From: Ruminiclostridium josui JCM 17888
GTDB lineage: Bacteria > Bacillota > Clostridia > Acetivibrionales > DSM-1351
Direction of reading: 5' to 3'
NCBI RefSeq assembly: GCF_000526495.1
Contig: NZ_JAGE01000001.1
Location: forward strand, 804,001 to 868,000
Length of the DNA: 64,000 nt
Shown: positions 59,227 to 64,000 of the stretch, one piece after another
How the letters are laid out: the number at the start of each line of letters is the position of its first letter
Position numbering within the stretch: the first letter of the stretch is position 1
The notes under the pieces: generated by a model
What the model was told of the DNA's origin: nothing
The model's database searches: none
Seen by the model: the letters and a program-made list of their open reading frames with translations, nothing else
Position numbers and translations under genes: made by a program

Positions 59227-60355
59227 AATTAATATTTATATCCAGAACTTCTGACCTGCTTCCGATACGGACCGTGGGACCCCATGTTCCGTATCCGCAG
59301 GATACTATTAGGTTAAAATTACCGTCTTTAAGGTAGCCGTTATCTTCTTCAAAAATACTATCGGTTACAAGACTAATGGGAAAAAACTGCCCCCCATGTG
59401 TATGGCCTGAAAGCTGCAAATCCACACCTTCCGTCCTTGATTCCGACAAGTCTTTAGGCTGATGGTCAAGCACAATAACCGGTAAGCTTTTATCTATACC
59501 TTCCAAAAGGTTACTAAGTTTTTCTCTACGATAGCCGCTGTCATCAGCCATATAATCCTCACGTCCTACCAGGTAAAAGCTGTTGTTAATCTTAACGCAT
59601 TTATCTCTTAGCACAACAAGTCCGCTTTCTTCATACATTCTGGTTATCTCTTCAACATCATTTGAATAGTATTCGTGATTTCCCATAATGACATAAGCAC
59701 CGAATCTTGTTTTAAGCCCTTTTAGTTCCTCCAGCATATTTGCTTTTTTGACTGGTTCTATTTCTCTGTCAATTAAGTCCCCTGTAATAACAGCAATATC
59801 CGGATTTAGGGAATTAATCTTCTCCACAGCCCTGCGAAGTCTGTCTCTACCTATAGTATCTCCAAGATGTACGTCAGAAATCATGGCACACTTTAACTTA
59901 TCCATATCTCCAGCTTTTTTATTTACATTTACATCGTATGCAACTACCCTTGGAATAAAGGCATTGTATGTTCCCACAGCAAGTATAATTCCCACGAATA
60001 ATACTACCGCCGCTGCCACCACCCAGGTTCTTTCTCTTAAGAAATCCGGAAGAATATTCAGCTTTTTTCCGAGGATTCTAAATACATCCAGTATAACAAC
60101 AATTCCTATTAAGTAAACAAATGCTGCCAGCCAGTAGCCTCCCACCCTGTTAACTATGCGTTCAAGTCTGTCCGGTAGATATTTACCACCTATCATTCCT
60201 ATAAAATAGGTGGATGCAAGTACGGCAATTATAGCCCAGTATGCATACTTATTTACAGGAACCTTTATATTTATAGATTTTAGTCCTCTTAATCCGATAT
60301 AATAATTCAGAAAAGCATATGTAAGAAGCACAAAACCTGCTAGTATAAGTCTCAT
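59210..60355 (-). CDS. Membrane-anchored metallophosphoesterase (YkuE/YaeI-like)
   Basis: 381 residues. Four hydrophobic segments fill the first 140 residues. The metallophosphoesterase domain then shows CAMISDVHLGDT, ITGDLIDRE, IMGNHEYYSND, VLDHQP and LSGHTHGGQFFP, the complete set of metal ligands. In relatives such as YaeI or YkuE the enzyme acts on lipid or wall phosphates at the cell surface. The topology here puts the domain after the last span, and its side of the membrane is uncertain. The 3' end overlaps the convergent transporter gene. Confidence 0.88.
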   Translation of the reverse strand: MRLILAGFVLLTYAFLNYYIGLRGLKSINIKVPVNKYAYWAIIAVLASTYFIGMIGGKYLPDRLERIVNRVGGYWLAAFVYLIGIVVILDVFRILGKKLNILPDFLRERTWVVAAAVVLFVGIILAVGTYNAFIPRVVAYDVNVNKKAGDMDKLKCAMISDVHLGDTIGRDRLRRAVEKINSLNPDIAVITGDLIDREIEPVKKANMLEELKGLKTRFGAYVIMGNHEYYSNDVEEITRMYEESGLVVLRDKCVKINNSFYLVGREDYMADDSGYRREKLSNLLEGIDKSLPVIVLDHQPKDLSESRTEGVDLQLSGHTHGGQFFPISLVTDSIFEEDNGYLKDGNFNLIVSCGYGTWGPTVRIGSRSEVLDININFTFSS

Positions 60356-60620
60356 TTTTTCTCCTCTCAGTTCACATATTTATTAAAATAATTACCTTTA
60401 TTTTCGAAAACAATACTGCTATCTAAATATATTAATAGTAATTTTTACATATATAATACATATTTTCAAGTATAATAAACTCTGCCCCACTAATAGGAAA
60501 CAGGCTTTGTATACACAAATATTATTAGCAAAATTTGATTAAGATGTAGCAACTTAAATTTTAAAGAATGTATAAGCTTATTATGAATATATTTATAGTA
60601 ATAATAGGTTGGGGGTTTTT

Positions 60621-61622
60621 ATGAAATACATATATAAATCGGGAATTATAGTATCTTTCTTCTTTATTGTTCTTGCTATAACTACAATCTGTATAAGAGT
60701 AGACAATCAGAATCACAAATCAAATATAATCGGAGGCTCTGTCAAAGAATTAACACAGATTAAAGAAACTGATGAGGTATTATCCAGACAGACAATTTCC
60801 ATTATGAAAGAAAAACGGAATAATTTCAATGAAACTTATTTCAGGCCATCCTCATTAAAGTCTCTAAATAACAATTTTATTGACTTTAACACCTTTTCAG
60901 AAACTTTTAAAGGAGGAACGGTTCCAGCTGAGTTAATGGATACTCCAGTTAAAACAATAGTCAATTATTTCAGTGTGCTCCAACAGGCTGAAAATCTTAC
61001 AGCTGAAAAAACTGGAGGCTGCGGCACTGTGGGTTATGCCAAAGAGCCATATCCTATAGCATATCAGTTTCTTTCCGAAAGTAATAAGAAATCAATGTCC
61101 TACAATGAATATCTTGATTCCTTTCAAGGCATAGGACATATAAACCTCATAAAAGTAATACCAGTAATAACTGAAAATTCCAATGAAATCAAATATTTTT
61201 TGGAATTGGAAATTCTTGAAGGTACAAATACCGGTGGAACATCTTTCAACTACTATTTTGCTGAAATTTCACTTGTAAATGCAAATAACAGGTATTATAT
61301 TGATTCGCTCTTGCTTTCTCCAGAGGACTTTTTCTGTGCTGCTTACCATGGCTGGTCTCAAAACGCAGAATCATATGTGGAAATAGTATATGGTAATTGG
61401 TGCGGTTTAATTAAAAAACAGTATACTCCTCAGCAAAATGATTTCACTAAGGAAATTGTCGTTGACGGAGTAAATGGCGACAAATACATGTTTAAGTTTG
61501 CAAAATTAACCAATGGTACAGATTTTCTTATAAACACACTTATACAAAAAGACGGTGCCTGGGTTCCTGTAAACATTGATGTTAATAAGTGCCTGGAAAA
61601 AATGAAAAAAGAAAAGGCATAA
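60621..61622 (+). CDS. Hypothetical secreted or membrane-anchored protein
   Basis: 333 residues from the ATG at 60621 (GGGGG upstream). One N-terminal hydrophobic segment (about 8-27, GIIVSFFFIVLAITTICI) is an uncleaved anchor or signal peptide. The rest is hydrophilic, with two Cys (TGGCGTVGYAKE; WCGL) and no family resemblance recognised. The middle (FLSESNKKSMSYNEYLDSFQGIGHINLIKV) and the end (YMFKFAKLTNGTDFLINTLIQKDGAWVPVNID) look like NTF2-like or DUF4829-type lumenal domains, but this is weak. Monocistronic, with a terminator directly after the stop. Confidence 0.7.
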   Translation: MKYIYKSGIIVSFFFIVLAITTICIRVDNQNHKSNIIGGSVKELTQIKETDEVLSRQTISIMKEKRNNFNETYFRPSSLKSLNNNFIDFNTFSETFKGGTVPAELMDTPVKTIVNYFSVLQQAENLTAEKTGGCGTVGYAKEPYPIAYQFLSESNKKSMSYNEYLDSFQGIGHINLIKVIPVITENSNEIKYFLELEILEGTNTGGTSFNYYFAEISLVNANNRYYIDSLLLSPEDFFCAAYHGWSQNAESYVEIVYGNWCGLIKKQYTPQQNDFTKEIVVDGVNGDKYMFKFAKLTNGTDFLINTLIQKDGAWVPVNIDVNKCLEKMKKEKA

Positions 61623-61654
61623 CAGCCGTAATTAACAGTTGTTATGCCCTTTTA
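61615..61654. terminator. Terminator overlapping the 3' end of the hypothetical gene
   Basis: AAGGCATAACA (61615-61625) pairs with TGTTATGCCCTT (61640-61651) with one bulge, ending in TTTTATTT. It also faces the convergent flavodoxin gene. Confidence 0.8.
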
Positions 61655-61657
61655 TTT

Positions 61658-62098
61658 CTATGATTTAATGCTATTATAAACTCTTTTTGCGTATTCTTTT
61701 GCAGCTTTTATGTCATTTGCATCAGGATTCTTTCTGTTTGCAAATATAAAGAACTTTCCTTTGCAACAGAATGATTCATCAACAACATTTATACCCTTTT
61801 CTTTTAAAAGAGATTTAATTGTATTAATTGCCTGACCTGCTACGCCCTTTCCGTTAGTTCCAAAAACAGCTACATTTTTAACTCTGTCTTTGTTTAAAGT
61901 TCTAACAAACTCCAGTGTTTTTGGATCAGGCTTACCTGCGTATTCACCTGTACCGAGAAACAATAAGGCAACGTTTTCAGGCGGATATGCAGGGGGAATC
62001 TGTTCTGATTTCAATACATCATCCAACTCATCTGCAATTGCATCCGCAATCTTCTTGGTATTTCCACCTTTACTGTAATACAAAACCCATGTCTTCAT
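61658..62098 (-). CDS. Flavodoxin-like protein
   Basis: 146 residues. The N-terminal WVLYYSKGGNTKKIADAIA is the FMN phosphate loop of flavodoxin-type proteins, and FLGTGEYAGKPDPKTLEFV and VAVFGTNGKG follow the 3-strand and 4-strand loops. FCCKGKFFIF is seen in the related 'flavodoxin family protein' group. It is a cytoplasmic one- or two-electron carrier, or a small FMN reductase. It is placed 40 bp after nfnB on the same strand, so it might be expressed with the transhydrogenase. Confidence 0.85.
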   Translation of the reverse strand: MKTWVLYYSKGGNTKKIADAIADELDDVLKSEQIPPAYPPENVALLFLGTGEYAGKPDPKTLEFVRTLNKDRVKNVAVFGTNGKGVAGQAINTIKSLLKEKGINVVDESFCCKGKFFIFANRKNPDANDIKAAKEYAKRVYNSIKS

Positions 62099-62138
62099 TG
62101 CAATCTCCTCTACAAATATTGTTAAGTTTGTAAAAGAC

Positions 62139-63533
62139 TTATTGGTTCTGCCGGATATATTTGTCTATGGCCTCTGCTGCTTTCTTTCCGGCACCCATTG
62201 CCAATATAACAGTAGCCGCGCCGGTAACAGCATCTCCACCGGCATAAACCCCACTCTTACTTGTTGCACCAGTCTCTTCTTCAACTATTATACCGCCCCA
62301 AGATTGTATGTCAAGTCCAGGAGTAGTAGAAGATATAAGGGGATTTGGAGACTGTCCTATTGCAATTATGACTGTTTCAAGGTCCACTACATGCTCAGAA
62401 CCTTTCTTTTCTATAGGACGTCTTCTTCCTGACTTGTCAGGCTCACCAAGCTCCATTTCCACACATTCTATTCCTTTTACCCATCCGTCCTCTGTTCCAA
62501 GAATCTGTTTTGGATTGGTAAGAACCTTGAAAATAATTCCCTCTTCTTTTGCATGGTGAATTTCTTCAAGTCTAGCAGGCATTTCTGCTTCGGAACGTCT
62601 GTATATAATGTATACATTTTCGGCACCAAGGCGTTTTGCGCTTCTGGCTGCATCCATAGCAACATTACCGCCCCCTACAACTGCAACATTTTTCCCTACA
62701 AACACAGGGGTATCAGTATTTGGGAATTTATATGCACCCATAAGATTTATTCTTGTTAAAAACTCATTTGCAGAGTACACTCCGTTGTAGTTTTCTCCTG
62801 GAATACCCATAAAACTTGGCAGACCGGCACCAGAACCTATAAATACTGCCTTGTATCCTTCTGCTTTCAGCTCTTCAACTGATAGTACCCTACCTATTAC
62901 CATATTTGTCTGTATATCAACTCCCAGGTCCTTCACAGTCTGGATTTCCCGCTGAACCAAAGCCTTTGGCAGACGGAACTCAGGAATTCCGTACATAAGA
63001 ACCCCTCCAGGAACGTGGAATGCTTCAAAAATAGTTACTTCGTATCCCATTTTTGCAAGGTCTCCTGCACAAGTAAGTCCGGCAGGACCTGAACCTACAA
63101 CTGCTACTTTTATACCATTACTTTCGGGCTTGTTAACAGAAATCTTTACGTTTTGCATGTACCAATCTGCTACAAACCTTTCAAGTCTACCTATTCCAAC
63201 AGACTCACCTTTTTTTGCTCTTACACATAACATTTCACATTGGGATTCTTGGGGACAAACTCTTCCGCATACAGCAGGCAGACTGTTAGTTTCTCTTATT
63301 TTATAATAAGCATCCTCAAATTTTCCTTCAGCTACAAGCTGGATAAACTCAGGTATCTTTACGTTAACAGGGCAGCCGGAAACACATGGCTTGTGTTTGC
63401 AATTAAGGCATCTCTGTGCTTCTTCAATAGCCATTTTCTCATCATAACCCAGTGCAACTTCTTTAAAATTCTTATTTCTTATATCCGGCTCTTGCTCAGG
63501 CATTTTTACTTTAGTTAATGACATATTAGGCAT
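62139..63533 (-). CDS. nfnB: NfnB / NADPH-dependent glutamate-synthase small-subunit-like flavoprotein
   Basis: 464 residues. Four-Cys motifs for two [4Fe-4S] clusters lie in the first 110 residues (CLNCKHKPCVSGCPV and CGRVCPQESQCEMLC). The FAD loop is VAVVGSGPAGLTCAGDLAKM (about 143-162), and the NADPH loop is VAVVGGGNVAMDAARSAKRLG (about 282-302). It is usually annotated glutamate synthase small subunit, but no large subunit is present. The 8-base overlap with an NfnA/SudB-like gene upstream points to NADH-dependent ferredoxin:NADP oxidoreductase, which bifurcates electrons between ferredoxin and NADH to supply NADPH. A GltD role cannot be excluded. Confidence 0.88.
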   Translation of the reverse strand: MPNMSLTKVKMPEQEPDIRNKNFKEVALGYDEKMAIEEAQRCLNCKHKPCVSGCPVNVKIPEFIQLVAEGKFEDAYYKIRETNSLPAVCGRVCPQESQCEMLCVRAKKGESVGIGRLERFVADWYMQNVKISVNKPESNGIKVAVVGSGPAGLTCAGDLAKMGYEVTIFEAFHVPGGVLMYGIPEFRLPKALVQREIQTVKDLGVDIQTNMVIGRVLSVEELKAEGYKAVFIGSGAGLPSFMGIPGENYNGVYSANEFLTRINLMGAYKFPNTDTPVFVGKNVAVVGGGNVAMDAARSAKRLGAENVYIIYRRSEAEMPARLEEIHHAKEEGIIFKVLTNPKQILGTEDGWVKGIECVEMELGEPDKSGRRRPIEKKGSEHVVDLETVIIAIGQSPNPLISSTTPGLDIQSWGGIIVEEETGATSKSGVYAGGDAVTGAATVILAMGAGKKAAEAIDKYIRQNQ

Positions 63534-64000
63534 TATTTTTTACACCCCCAAGTCTGCATACATGTATATCATTGGATTCTTTCTCCTGCTTTTTGTACAT
63601 GTTCTGTCTTCTCATTGCTTCGTCAAAATCTACTTCATGTCCATCAAAGTCAGGTCCGTCTACACAAGCAAATTTCGTCTTTCCTCCCACTGTAAGCCTG
63701 CATCCTCCACACATTCCTGTTCCGTCAATCATTACCGGATTCATGCTTACCAATGTCTTAATGCCATATTCTTTGGTCAGGTTGCTAACAGCCTTCATCA
63801 TTACGAGGGGCCCTATAGCAATAACCAAATCATACTTATTGCCTTCATCTATGAGCTGCTTTAACACATTAGTAACAAAACCTTTATTTCCGTTTGAACC
63901 GTCATCAGTTGCTACAACTAGCTTACTGCTGACTTTTTTCATTTCTTCTTCAAGAATAATAAGGTCTTTATTTCTAAATCCTGTAATAGCATGAACTTCT
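63526..64000 (-). CDS. nfnA: NfnA (sulfide dehydrogenase/ferredoxin-NADP reductase alpha-type), 5' end outside window
   Basis: The frame stays open to the window edge and reads EVHAITGFRNKDLIILEEEM before the first visible ATG, so about 158 C-terminal residues are visible. TTDDGSNGNKGFVT-like (here ATDDGSNG) is the NAD-binding segment. The motif GMCGGCRLTVGGKTKFACVDGP supplies the Cys ligands of the [2Fe-2S] cluster, as in PyrK, SudB and NfnA. It overlaps nfnB by 8 bases. The small NfnA subunit holds FAD and passes electrons between NADH and the NfnB flavin. Confidence 0.88.
   Translation of the reverse strand, partial: EVHAITGFRNKDLIILEEEMKKVSSKLVVATDDGSNGNKGFVTNVLKQLIDEGNKYDLVIAIGPLVMMKAVSNLTKEYGIKTLVSMNPVMIDGTGMCGGCRLTVGGKTKFACVDGPDFDGHEVDFDEAMRRQNMYKKQEKESNDIHVCRLGGVKNNA

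Overview
This window looks like chromosome of a low-GC, anaerobic, spore-forming, cellulosome-producing clostridium of the Ruminiclostridium (Clostridium cellulolyticum/papyrosolvens) type. The evidence is a type I dockerin on a secreted protein (48367-49599), an S-layer-homology (SLH) anchored giant (1207-6189), a Tlp small acid-soluble spore protein (13746-13979), a probable ferredoxin-linked NfnAB transhydrogenase (62139-64000), an oxygen-sensitive 2-hydroxyacyl-CoA dehydratase/double-cubane-type pair (14466-16222), and lysine synthesis through meso-diaminopimelate dehydrogenase. The species assignment is inference. No rRNA, tRNA, CRISPR array or intact insertion sequence was seen.

Layout. 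1-7.6 kb: the end of an M4 metallopeptidase with Fn3-like repeats, the SLH/Calx-beta giant, and a cadherin-like repeat protein. 7.7-9.4 kb: three tandem minimal tail-collar proteins and a nitroreductase. 9.4-20 kb: a foldback element, hemerythrin, alpha/beta hydrolase, an NSS transporter with its tiny MetS-like subunit, Tlp, the dehydratase-like pair behind a structured leader, an aldo/keto reductase and a GGDEF/HD-GYP protein. 20.1-37.4 kb: one long leftward biosynthetic operon. 37.6-45.4 kb: a frame-interrupted GAF-LuxR regulator, beta-lactamase-fold hydrolase, chemoreceptor, and a TetR/MFS pair with matching operators. 45.5-50.5 kb: secreted repeat protein, dockerin-ricin-metalloprotease, and small proteins. 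50.6-64 kb: ddh-lysA, TrmB regulator, MoxR/DUF58/DUF4129 operon, two half-size TauE/SafE proteins, an AI-2E family transporter, a metallophosphoesterase, and nfnBA.

The centrepiece is the 20113-37352 operon (17 genes). It has no NRPS condensation domain and no polyketide synthase. It encodes two free-standing acyl carrier proteins, an ATP-grasp amino-acid ligase, a BtrK-like PLP decarboxylase, an AMP-forming acyl ligase, three papain-like (BtrH-type) Cys/His proteins, a type II thioesterase, a GT-B glycosyltransferase, a nucleotidyltransferase-fold protein, a thymidylate-kinase-like protein, a CYTH protein, a membrane-anchored 5'-nucleotidase and an ABC-2 exporter. The logic resembles the butirosin side-chain pathway and the NRPS-independent thiotemplated assembly known for closthioamide, but the gene set matches neither. 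It predicts an amino-acyl/acyl-decorated, probably glycosylated product that may be phosphorylated or nucleotidylated inside the cell and trimmed outside. Strong hairpins flank the operon at 37531-37572 and 19772-19813. The nearest regulator upstream carries a frameshift at an A8 run preceded by a Shine-Dalgarno-like AGGAG, an arrangement compatible with programmed frameshifting or with inactivation.
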